DNA of 22,266 bases from JBBIOI01 sp037443425 (lineage in GTDB: Bacteria; Desulfobacterota; BSN033; UBA1163): positions 1-22,266 of the forward strand of contig JBBIOI010000053.1 of the NCBI GenBank assembly GCA_037443425.1. The letters are read 5' to 3'. Both the position numbers and the translations under genes were made by a program. Numbering within the stretch: the first letter of the stretch is position 1; every line of letters begins with the position of its first letter. Below, piece by piece: positions 1 to 6,551 of this stretch. Under the pieces are notes generated by a model. It was not told the DNA's origin, searched no databases, and saw only the letters and a list, made by a program, of their open reading frames with translations.

Positions 1-2
1 GA

Positions 3-152
3 TTACTAATCCCAGTGGTTTGGGGAATAAAATTTTTTTCACTTTTTTGGTCAGAAGAAAAAAAAGATGATTACCACTTGAAGGAAACTCTTTCCCCTAT
101 AATTATTATGGGAGGAAATACTTTAATTCTCTCAGCTAAAAGGTTTAGATAA
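3..152 (+). CDS. C-terminal end of an upstream gene, possibly a SAM methyltransferase (partial)
   Basis: This frame is open from the left edge to a TAA at 150-152 and encodes about 49 residues ending in ..IIIMGGNTLILSAKR. No start codon is visible because the gene begins outside the window. The stop lies two bases before the GTG of the next gene, the tight spacing expected inside an operon, which supports it being real. The ending (hydrophobic beta strand, GGN, hydrophobic strand, AKR) resembles the last strands of type-11 SAM-dependent methyltransferases common in polysaccharide clusters. That assignment rests on a short tail and is weak. Confidence 0.45.
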   Translation, partial: LLIPVVWGIKFFSLFWSEEKKDDYHLKETLSPIIIMGGNTLILSAKRFR

Positions 153-154
153 AA

Positions 155-1282
155 GTGAGGATAGGTTATTATATTAGAAATTACGTTGTAAAAGACAGTT
201 TTGGTAGACCAGCTATTTCTGGTGGGGTTAAGATTATTTCTCTACATGTAAAATTGCTAAATGAAATTGGATACGAAACTTTTTTATTTACCAGAAATCT
301 TCAGGTAGATAATTTAAAAGAACTTAATCTTTTCGAGAATCCCATTATTGTTAAGGGTGATACAGATTTTTCCCATTGCGATATTATTATCGCTAGCAGG
401 TATTCTGATGTAAAGGAATTACATGAAAAGAAGATAAGAAAGATTGCTCATCTTTGCCAAGGTTATGAACCTATCGAATATGAATCAAGAATTAAAGGGG
501 AAGCTGAGATTGAAAGGTATGAAAGAAAAGGTTTTTTACGATTTTTGTCCTATTTTTACAAAAGGAAATTTAAAAGAAAAATAAAATATATCGAACTAAT
601 CTATAGTTTACCTACTATTAAATTAGCTGTATCTCCTCATCTTTCCAAATTGATCGAAAATAAATATAAACAAAAATGTTATTTAATTAGAAACGGAATT
701 GATCCTAACATCTTTTACCCAAATCAAAATAGGAAATGGGCTGAAGGTAGTAAGATAAAAATATTATCGGTCGGTTCTTCACAGATAGGTTTTAAGGGAA
801 TTTCAGATACTTTATCTGCTATTAGAATTCTTAAAGAAAAAGGATTTCCTATTGAATTCATAAGGGTTTCTCCACATCCACCTTCTAAAAGAGAGATGGG
901 CCAAGGTTTAGTTGATCAATATTTTGTTAATTTAAAAGAGAAAGAAATTTCTGAACTTTTTAGAAATGTAGATATTTTTATTTCTTCTTCACTCGAAGGG
1001 GAAGGATTTGGTCTTCCTGCTATGGAAGCTCTTGCTTCTGGAGTCCCATCAATTCTTACAGAGATCTCAAGTTATTTAAGTTTTGATGAAAAAAAGGATT
1101 TTGCGTATTTTGTTCCAACTAATAGACCGGATATGATTGCAGGGGGAATACTAAAGTTAATTAAAGACGAGAAATTAAGAGGAAAATATCAACAAAGGGG
1201 ACTAGGGGTGGCAAAAATGTTTACGGTTGAAAAAATGAAAGAAGATTTATCTAAATTTATCAAAAGCATTAAAAATGATTGA
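155..1282 (+). CDS. Glycosyltransferase, GT4 family (GT-B fold)
   Basis: Probably transfers a sugar from a nucleotide-activated donor to a growing surface glycan at the cytoplasmic face of the membrane. The protein has 375 residues, typical for GT4. The N-terminal half starts with the strand RIGYYIRNY and a glycine pair (SGGVK). The C-terminal half has the linker RNGIDPNIFYP and the donor-binding motif EGFGLPAMEA near residues 282-291, the E-x7-E signature of GT4 enzymes. No signal peptide or membrane segment is seen. The start is GTG at 155, two bases after the preceding stop, with only a weak ribosome site, so translational coupling is likely. The 3' end overlaps the following methyltransferase by 8 bases (ATGATTGA). 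Acceptor and sugar cannot be told from sequence. By eye it is more AT-rich than the nitrogen genes downstream, as is usual for exchanged polysaccharide genes. Confidence 0.85.
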   Translation: MRIGYYIRNYVVKDSFGRPAISGGVKIISLHVKLLNEIGYETFLFTRNLQVDNLKELNLFENPIIVKGDTDFSHCDIIIASRYSDVKELHEKKIRKIAHLCQGYEPIEYESRIKGEAEIERYERKGFLRFLSYFYKRKFKRKIKYIELIYSLPTIKLAVSPHLSKLIENKYKQKCYLIRNGIDPNIFYPNQNRKWAEGSKIKILSVGSSQIGFKGISDTLSAIRILKEKGFPIEFIRVSPHPPSKREMGQGLVDQYFVNLKEKEISELFRNVDIFISSSLEGEGFGLPAMEALASGVPSILTEISSYLSFDEKKDFAYFVPTNRPDMIAGGILKLIKDEKLRGKYQQRGLGVAKMFTVEKMKEDLSKFIKSIKND

Positions 1283-1982
1283 TTTAATTCAATACGCTGC
1301 AGAAGGTGTACATAAGAAAATTTTAACATTTTTGGAAGAATTTCAAAAAGGATGGATTCTTGATGTACCGTCTGGTCAGGGGACACTTTCATATATGCTT
1401 GAGAAAAAGGGTTTTAAACTGTTTCTGGGAGATATTCAGAGAGATAACATTCTATATAAAAATGGAAGAGTTATACAAATTGATTTAAATACAACTCTTC
1501 CTTTTTAAAGTAAGATCTTTGATATTGTAGTGTGTCTTGAGGGTATTGAGCACATAGAAAACCCCCATTTTTTAATATGCGAATTTTCCAGAATTCTAAA
1601 GGACAATGGTTATCTCATTGTTTCAACACCAAATGTGATGACAATAAAATCAAGATGGAGATTTTTCTTTTATAGCTATTTAGATTATTTTAGATATTTT
1701 GGTCCATTACCCTCGATGGAGAGGCATCAAATAAAAGATTATAATCACCAACATATTAATCCTCTTTTTTATGGGGAAATAAAGTATATACTTGAAAAAA
1801 ATCAATTTAGAATACACCGTATTGAAACAAACAGACGAGTTATTAAAGGCGGTATAATTTACCCTTTTATTAAATGGTTTATAGTTCATAAAACAAAAAA
1901 GAAATTTCCAGATGATCCAAACTATATTTCTGATGTATTATTAGAAGGAGAAATTCTAATTATAATTGCAAAAAAGATGTAG
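1275..1982 (+). pseudogene. Class I SAM-dependent methyltransferase interrupted by an in-frame TAA
   Basis: Two halves of one methyltransferase lie in the same frame, separated by a single TAA at 1506-1508. The first 77 codons hold motif I (LDVPSGQGTLS) and the acidic strand after it (LFLGDIQ). After the stop the frame continues SKIFDIVVCLEGIEHIENP, the usual motif following an LPF segment in type-11 methyltransferases, then GYLIVSTPN. The apparent GTG at 1530 is an internal valine of that conserved strand and has no ribosome site, so the second half is unlikely to be an independent gene. With the stop read as an amino acid the protein would be 235 residues, normal for the family. A single substitution (for example AAA or GAA to TAA) would explain it. 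It overlaps the upstream glycosyltransferase by 8 bases. A base-calling error in the T/A run is the main alternative. Confidence 0.8.
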
Positions 1983-1993
1983 AAGGTTTTGGA

Positions 1994-2932
1994 ATGAATG
2001 ACATATCAATTGTAATTGTTAATTGGAATACAAAACACTTTCTTATTCAATGTTTAGAATACCTAGTACAAATTAGGTCATATATAAAGAATGAAGTTTT
2101 TATAGTTGATAACGGATCAACCAACGGAAGTTTAGAATCTGTGAAAATATTTTTTCCCGAGATAAGATTTATTCAAAATTTAAAAAACTTAGGATTTGCA
2201 AAAGCTGTAAACCAAGGGTTAAGGTTATCAGAAGGTAAATATGTTCTTCTTCTAAACCCTGATACAGTAATAAAAGAGGAGGCTCTCATAAAGTTAAAGA
2301 CTTTTATGGATAATCATCCGGATGTAGGAATTGCAGGCGCTCAACTAATAAATGAAGATGGTTCAAAACAGAATTCAATTGCAAACTTTCCATCATTGGT
2401 AACAGAGCTTCTCAATAAAAGACTTTTAAGGTGGCTTCTGCCTGAGAGATTTCCTGGAAAAGAGAGGCAATACCATGAACCTATTGAGGTTGATTCTATA
2501 ATTGGGGCGTGCATGATGGTGAGGCGAGAGGCAATAGAGCAGGTTGGTCTTATGGATGAAGACTATTTCCTCTTTTTTGAAGAAACAGATCTGTGTTATC
2601 GTATGAAAAGAGCAGGCTGGAAGATTTATCATGTTCCTCAAGCTCAGATAATACATTTTCAAGGGAAGAGTGCTGAAAAAGAGAAGGAGAGGGCTAAGGT
2701 AGAATATTACCGCTCGCGATACATTTTTTTTAAAAAAAATAGGGGGATATCCCAATGGTTAATCCTCCTTATAGGATTAATGGTAAAATTAATTTTAAGT
2801 TTTATATTATATGGTATTTTAAACCTTATAACCTTTTTTAAATTTCAGAAAATAAAAAGAAGATTTAAGATTTATTGTTATCTTCTATGGTGGCATCTTA
2901 AGGGATGTCCTGAAGGTATGGGATTAAAATGA
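1994..2932 (+). CDS. Glycosyltransferase, GT2 family, rhamnosyltransferase-like, with C-terminal membrane segment
   Basis: Likely adds a sugar (rhamnosyl-type in related proteins) to a lipid-linked glycan. In 312 residues the GT-A hallmarks appear in order: SIVIVNWNT at the N-terminus, VDNGSTNGS near 38-46, NLGFAKAVNQG near 65-75, LLLNPDT near 85-91 (the DXD-equivalent), GACMMVRREA near 171-180, and EDYFLFFEETDLCYRMKRAGW near 189-209 with the acidic catalytic region. A hydrophobic stretch at about 252-283 followed by basic residues (FQKIKRRFK) suggests anchoring to the inner membrane. The ATG at 1994 follows the methyltransferase remnant by 11 bases with AGAAGG as a weak ribosome site. It belongs to the same polysaccharide run. 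Donor and acceptor are not predictable from the sequence alone. Confidence 0.88.
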   Translation: MNDISIVIVNWNTKHFLIQCLEYLVQIRSYIKNEVFIVDNGSTNGSLESVKIFFPEIRFIQNLKNLGFAKAVNQGLRLSEGKYVLLLNPDTVIKEEALIKLKTFMDNHPDVGIAGAQLINEDGSKQNSIANFPSLVTELLNKRLLRWLLPERFPGKERQYHEPIEVDSIIGACMMVRREAIEQVGLMDEDYFLFFEETDLCYRMKRAGWKIYHVPQAQIIHFQGKSAEKEKERAKVEYYRSRYIFFKKNRGISQWLILLIGLMVKLILSFILYGILNLITFFKFQKIKRRFKIYCYLLWWHLKGCPEGMGLK

Positions 2933-2978
2933 TAATTATCTGAGAATCAAAATTTTTATTGACTAAAAGGAGGATTAA

Positions 2979-3980
2979 ATGATAAGCATTGCAGTAGTGG
3001 GGGCAGGTGCTTGGGGTAGAAATCATATTAGAGTGTTTTCTGAGATACCAGAGGTTAATTTAAAGTATATCTGCGATAAAGATTATTCAAAGCTATCAAT
3101 TCTTCAAAGATCATATCCTAATTCACATATGATTGAGGAAATAAAACCTATAATAGAAGACGAAGAGGTTAGGGGTGTTGTTATTTCCTCTTCTGCTGTA
3201 TCCCATTTTCCATTGGCAAAAGAATTTTTACTTGCGAATAAGGATGTGTTAGTAGAAAAACCAATGGCACTGAGCGAGGAAGATGCCAAAGAGATGATAG
3301 ACCTTGCTCGTAAAAGGGATCGAATCCTTATGGTTGGCCATCTATTGATATATCATCCAGTGGTTGAAAAATTAAAGGATATGATAATATCAGGAGAGCT
3401 TGGAAAAATCTATTATGTTTATACCCAGAGGGTGAATCTTGGAGTAATTCGTCAGGATGAGAACGCACTATGGTCATTTGCTCCACATGATCTATCAATC
3501 ATCCTGTATCTTTTCGGAGAAAAACCTGTCATGGTCTCAGCACATGGAGAAAGTTATCTCCAGAAGGGAATCGAAGATGTAGTTTTCTTAAGCCTCAGAT
3601 TTTCTGATGGGAAGATGGCCAATATACATATGAGCTGGCTTGACCCTCATAAGATTAGAAGGATTACTATTGTGGGTTCAAAGAAGATGGTCGTTTTTGA
3701 CGATATGGAGACTTCTGAGAAGTTAAAGATTTATGATAAAGGTGTAAAAACCGTTTCGTATGATACATATGGTGAATACTTGAGCCTAAGGTTTGGCGAT
3801 ATTACTATTCCCAGTATAAAGATGACAGAACCTCTTAGAGTAGAAGCAGAGCATTTTATTAATTGTATTAAAACCAGAGAAAGGCCAAAAACTGATGGCC
3901 AAGATGGGCTTGAAATTGTGAGGCTACTTTTAGCAGCCCAAGAATCTATGGAGAAGAAAGGTGTTCCTGTAAATTTATAG
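2979..3980 (+). CDS. Gfo/Idh/MocA family NAD-dependent oxidoreductase, WbpB/WlbA-like
   Basis: Probably oxidises C3 of a UDP-sugar (UDP-N-acetylglucosaminuronate in the WbpB/WlbA group) so that an amino group can be installed there. The 333-residue protein opens with a Rossmann motif AVVGAGAWGRNH (residues 5-16). It carries the family motif EKPMA at 93-97 with the catalytic-type Lys94, the segment GHLLIYHPVV near 120-129, and SFAPHDLSII with His170 where the family has its active-site histidine. The ATG at 2979 has a good AAAGGAGG upstream. An acetyltransferase follows 11 bases later, the pairing seen in diacetamido-uronic acid pathways. The aminotransferase (WbpE/WlbC) normally acting between the two steps is not in the window and may lie upstream. 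The exact substrate is inferred from that pairing only. Confidence 0.8.
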   Translation: MISIAVVGAGAWGRNHIRVFSEIPEVNLKYICDKDYSKLSILQRSYPNSHMIEEIKPIIEDEEVRGVVISSSAVSHFPLAKEFLLANKDVLVEKPMALSEEDAKEMIDLARKRDRILMVGHLLIYHPVVEKLKDMIISGELGKIYYVYTQRVNLGVIRQDENALWSFAPHDLSIILYLFGEKPVMVSAHGESYLQKGIEDVVFLSLRFSDGKMANIHMSWLDPHKIRRITIVGSKKMVVFDDMETSEKLKIYDKGVKTVSYDTYGEYLSLRFGDITIPSIKMTEPLRVEAEHFINCIKTRERPKTDGQDGLEIVRLLLAAQESMEKKGVPVNL

Positions 3981-3991
3981 GTGATGAAAGA

Positions 3992-4570
3992 ATGGAAAAG
4001 AAATACTTTATTCACCCTTCAGCAATAGTCGATAAATCTGTGGAAATAGGTGAGGGAACCAAGATATGGCATTTTACTCACATTATGCCAGGGGCAAAGA
4101 TAGGGAAGAATTGTGTTATAGGACAGAATGTATTCATTGCCTCTGGGGCGGTTATAGGAAATAATATCAAGATTCAGAATAATGTTTCTATTTATGATGG
4201 GGTGATTCTGGAAGATGACGTCTTTTGTGGTCCTTCAATGGTCTTTACAAATGTTTATAATCCAAGAAGTTTCATCTCAAGGAGAAGCGAGTTTAGAAAG
4301 ACACTTGTAAAGAAAGGTGCAACAATAGGGGCAAACGCAACTATTATATGTGGGAATACTATTGGTGAATATGCCTTCATTGGAGCAGGTTCTGTGGTGA
4401 CAAAAGATGTTCCTGATTATGCATTGGTATATGGAAACCCAGGTAAGATAAAAGGGTGGGTATGCCAGTGTGCCGAAGAGATTGTCTTTCGTTACGGCAA
4501 AGCAATTTGTAGGGCTTGCGGAAAATATTACAAGAAAGATAAGAATGGAGTAAGGCTAATCATTGAATGA
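3992..4570 (+). CDS. Left-handed beta-helix N-acetyltransferase, WbpD/WlbB-like, with Cys-rich tail
   Basis: Likely acetyl-CoA-dependent N-acetylation of the 3-amino group on a UDP-2-acetamido-3-amino uronic acid, the step after the oxidoreductase upstream. The 192 residues contain imperfect hexapeptide repeats from about 7 to 135 (IHPSAIVDKSVEIGEGT, GAKIGKNCVIGQNV, GAVIGNNIKIQNNV, GATIGANATIICGN), the FTNVYNPRS loop near 85-93 and the typical GAGSVVTKDVPDYALVYGNPGK segment. The C-terminal 35 residues carry CQC (158-160) and CRAC (173-176), a small zinc-ribbon-like pattern present in part of this family. The ATG at 3992 starts 11 bases after the upstream stop with GATGAAAGA as a weak ribosome site. 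No other in-frame start is better. This is the last gene of the polysaccharide run. Confidence 0.85.
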   Translation: MEKKYFIHPSAIVDKSVEIGEGTKIWHFTHIMPGAKIGKNCVIGQNVFIASGAVIGNNIKIQNNVSIYDGVILEDDVFCGPSMVFTNVYNPRSFISRRSEFRKTLVKKGATIGANATIICGNTIGEYAFIGAGSVVTKDVPDYALVYGNPGKIKGWVCQCAEEIVFRYGKAICRACGKYYKKDKNGVRLIIE

Positions 4571-4623
4571 TGATGTTGAATGAATCGATATGATGATTTT
4601 TCATCATTCCGCTTAAAATCCAT

Positions 4624-4641
4624 AGCATTAAATTTCTATCT
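4624..4641. promoter_or_regulatory. Weak AAATTT-centred dyad upstream of the exported-protein gene
   Basis: AAATTT at 4630-4635 has partly symmetric flanks (AG...CT at the ends). Its centre lies about 114 bases before the GG of the degenerate sigma-54 element at 4744. The two clear dyads at 5655 and 14166 have the same core at about 120-131 bases from their promoters. It lacks their TG/CA ends, so it is only a possible activator site. Confidence 0.2.
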
Positions 4642-4704
4642 TTTAAGGAAAATAATTGATTGAATAAAATTAATTATCCCATCCCTCTATAAAAAGAATC
4701 TTTA

Positions 4705-4717
4705 AATCAATAAGTTA
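4705..4717 (+). promoter_or_regulatory. IHF-type site upstream of the exported-protein gene
   Basis: AATCAATAAGTTA matches the published IHF consensus WATCAANNNNTTR at every defined position. The run ATCAATAAGTTA is also present, base for base, in the glnA promoter region (14248-14259). It lies 28 bases before the GG of a sigma-54-like element, as expected for a DNA bend between activator and polymerase. Binding itself is an inference; short AT-rich consensus matches arise by chance. Confidence 0.4.
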
Positions 4718-4743
4718 GAAAAATTTCTTTTTTGATCATCTTA

Positions 4744-4760
4744 TTGGCCTCAATTTTGAT
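4744..4760 (+). promoter_or_regulatory. Degenerate sigma-54 promoter of the exported-protein gene
   Basis: The sequence TTGGCCTCAATTTTGAT keeps the -24 element (TTGGC) and the TTG of the -12 element with correct spacing, but the second element reads GA instead of GC. It would start transcription near 4771, about 80 bases before the ATG at 4854. The IHF match just upstream, shared with glnA, raises its credibility. The lost C at -12 is normally damaging, so it may be weak or dead. Confidence 0.35.
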
Positions 4761-4853
4761 AAAACCCCTTTCATAAATGCAAAGACTTTAATGCTTCTGT
4801 TGAAGATCGAGACTATATAGCTTAGCCTATAAATCACTCCGTGGGAGGAGGAT

Positions 4854-5639
4854 ATGATTAAAAGAGGCTATTTTAAGATTCTAATCATTCTATCTTTGAT
4901 TTTCTTTAGTGAATCTCTCTTTGCAACCCCTTCAAGTACTCACTGGACTGTTGCTACAACAGACATACAGGCTTTCGGAGTCATACATTTTGGAGTTGAT
5001 AACTATTTTACCGTCCTTAGAAAGGCAAAGAATGGAGCCAGCTCCTTTGGAACAGATATTGGATTGACGATAGGTGTCTTACCCTTTGAAAAAGTTCAGA
5101 TGGAAGTAGGAATTGATTATGTTGAACCAACTGATTATCCTGTTTCATTTAATGCGAAGGTCGGAATGTCTGAAAATTCATTTTTCAAAGGTTCACCCGC
5201 TTTGAACATAGGAATTTATAATGTAGGGACTAAAAAAGGAGAAACCAATCAGAATATCCTTTATTTATTAGTTGGGAAAACGATTCCTTTCTTAGGAAGA
5301 CTTCACTTAGGTCCATATCTTGGCAATCGAAAGACACTGGTAGATAAGTATGGAGATAAAGAAAATAGTGGATTTATGATTGGATTTGACAGAGGCTTTT
5401 TACCTAAAAAAGATAGGGATGGAAATGAATATAATAGAATTGTCCTCTTAGCTGATTATGCATCAGGTAAGAATTTTATTGGCGGTGGCGGTTTTGGTAT
5501 TGCCTATTACTTTACTAAAGACATAAGTATTCTAACAGGTCCTGTTTGGTTTAACGAGAAGGATATTAATGGAAGGTGGAAATGGACAATTCAATTAGAT
5601 ATCAATCTTCCACCAATTACTCGCTGGTTAAATAATTGA
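4854..5639 (+). CDS. Exported, probably outer-membrane beta-barrel-like protein of unknown function
   Basis: I do not recognise a named family. The 261 residues begin with a clear signal peptide: basic MIKRGYFK, a hydrophobic core ILIILSLIFF, and a likely cut after LFA (residue 24). The mature part alternates short hydrophobic/aromatic and polar glycine-rich strands (SFGTDIGLTIGVLPF, QMEVGIDYVEP, NKNFIGG-like loops, GFGIAYYFTKDISILTGPVWF, WKWTIQLDINLP), as in small outer-membrane barrels. It does not end in the classic C-terminal phenylalanine. A strong ribosome site (GGGAGGAG) lies just before the ATG. It sits directly upstream of the amidotransferase-amtB operon and has an IHF match and sigma-54-like sequence in front, so nitrogen-responsive expression is plausible. 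A role in letting nitrogenous solutes through the outer membrane would be a guess. Confidence 0.65.
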   Translation: MIKRGYFKILIILSLIFFSESLFATPSSTHWTVATTDIQAFGVIHFGVDNYFTVLRKAKNGASSFGTDIGLTIGVLPFEKVQMEVGIDYVEPTDYPVSFNAKVGMSENSFFKGSPALNIGIYNVGTKKGETNQNILYLLVGKTIPFLGRLHLGPYLGNRKTLVDKYGDKENSGFMIGFDRGFLPKKDRDGNEYNRIVLLADYASGKNFIGGGGFGIAYYFTKDISILTGPVWFNEKDINGRWKWTIQLDINLPPITRWLNN

Positions 5640-5654
5640 TTGTTTCTAAGCATA

Positions 5655-5672
5655 TTGCCTAAATTTGATCAA
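5655..5672. promoter_or_regulatory. 18-bp dyad, candidate sigma-54 activator (enhancer) site
   Basis: TTGcctAAATTTgatCAA is an inverted repeat centred on AAATTT. A near-identical dyad lies upstream of glnA at 14166-14183, and the two share the 11-mer TGCCTAAATTT. The centre is about 130 bases upstream of the sigma-54 -24 element, where NtrC-type activators bind. It is not the enterobacterial NtrC consensus, so the bound protein is uncertain. Confidence 0.5.
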
Positions 5673-5773
5673 GAATTCTTATTTGGAAGGAAAGGAAAGC
5701 TCTCGGATTTAGAAGATTTATTTGTTCAAATATGATTTATAACTTTTTAAAATCTTTGATTAAAATATATAAG

Positions 5774-5786
5774 AATCAATTAATTT
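5774..5786 (+). promoter_or_regulatory. Near-consensus IHF site before the amidotransferase-amtB promoter
   Basis: AATCAATTAATTT matches WATCAANNNNTTR at all positions except the final purine. It lies between the dyad at 5655 and the sigma-54 promoter at 5792, consistent with DNA bending. The surrounding sequence is very AT-rich, so a chance match is possible. Confidence 0.3.
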
Positions 5787-5791
5787 TTTAA

Positions 5792-5808
5792 TTGGCATAT
5801 GTATTGCT
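5792..5808 (+). promoter_or_regulatory. Sigma-54 promoter of the amidotransferase-amtB-PII-glnD operon
   Basis: TTGGCATATGTATTGCT fits the sigma-54 consensus TTGGCAC-N5-TTGCW, with the invariant GG (5794-5795) and GC (5806-5807) exactly ten bases apart. Transcription should start near 5819, about 14 bases before the ATG at 5833. Together with the upstream dyad and the NtrC-class regulator encoded downstream, this indicates activation under nitrogen limitation. Confidence 0.85.
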
Positions 5809-5832
5809 TTTATAAATTAATAGGATGAGAAA

Positions 5833-6528
5833 ATGAACATATTAATTATTAAACACATAGATATTGAGGGACCGGGCTTAATAGAAGAGTTCCTTAAGAA
5901 TGAAAAGATCAAATATAAAATTTTGTGTCTCGAGGAGGAAGCAGAGTTTCCTCCAGTTGATAAATTTACCCATTTTATTATTCTTGGAGGTCCAATGAGT
6001 GTATATGAGGAAGATAAATATCCATTTCTGAGAAAGGAAGATATTTTTATAAAAGAATCTATTAAAAAAGAAAAATCAATACTGGGCATATGCCTTGGAG
6101 CTCAACTTATTGCAAAGGCACTTGGAGCAAAGGTTTTTAAGGCACCTGTAAAAGAAATTGGTTGGTACAAGGTTTCATTAACCGTGGATGGTTTAAAAGA
6201 CCCAATATTTTCTGGTTTTCCAGCTGAATTTAATGTTTTTCAATGGCATGGAGATACTTTTGAAATTCCCGATGGGGCTAAATGGATTGCTGCCTCTTCA
6301 TCGGTTACCAACCAGGCCTTCCGATATGGGAGAAATATATATGGACTTCAATTTCATCTCGAGGTAACAGAGCAGATGGTTGATGAATGGATTAAGACTT
6401 ATGAGGAAGAATTTAATGAAACTGAAAACCCCCCTTTTACTAAGGATCAGATAATAATTGATACCAAAAATAATATATCTGAATTTAAATTTACAGGGAT
6501 AAAATTTTTAAGAAACTTTTTTAATTAG
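5833..6528 (+). CDS. Class I glutamine amidotransferase (GMP-synthase-like, stand-alone)
   Basis: A free-standing Triad-type amidotransferase domain that would hydrolyse the amide of glutamine or a gamma-glutamyl compound. In 231 residues it shows the oxyanion-strand motif FIILGGPMSVYEED (48-61), the nucleophile elbow GICLGAQL with Cys87, and QFHLEVT with His175 and Glu177, so the catalytic triad is complete. No synthase domain is attached and none is encoded beside it. The ATG at 5833 has a modest site (AGGATGAG). It is the first gene after a strong sigma-54 promoter and is followed after 23 bases by amtB, so it belongs to the nitrogen operon. A role in scavenging or cleaving gamma-glutamyl amides is plausible but unproven. 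It could also serve an unlinked partner. Confidence 0.85.
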   Translation: MNILIIKHIDIEGPGLIEEFLKNEKIKYKILCLEEEAEFPPVDKFTHFIILGGPMSVYEEDKYPFLRKEDIFIKESIKKEKSILGICLGAQLIAKALGAKVFKAPVKEIGWYKVSLTVDGLKDPIFSGFPAEFNVFQWHGDTFEIPDGAKWIAASSSVTNQAFRYGRNIYGLQFHLEVTEQMVDEWIKTYEEEFNETENPPFTKDQIIIDTKNNISEFKFTGIKFLRNFFN

Positions 6529-6551
6529 AAATTTATAAGGAGGAGTAAACC

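Noticed and set aside
1530..1982. Second half of the methyltransferase as an independent gene
   Set aside because: The putative GTG start is an internal codon of a conserved motif with no ribosome site, and motif I would be missing.
4590..4607. ATGATGA-TTTT-TCATCAT hairpin after the acetyltransferase as a terminator
   Set aside because: The 7-bp stem is AT-rich and is not followed by a T run, so it is too weak to call.
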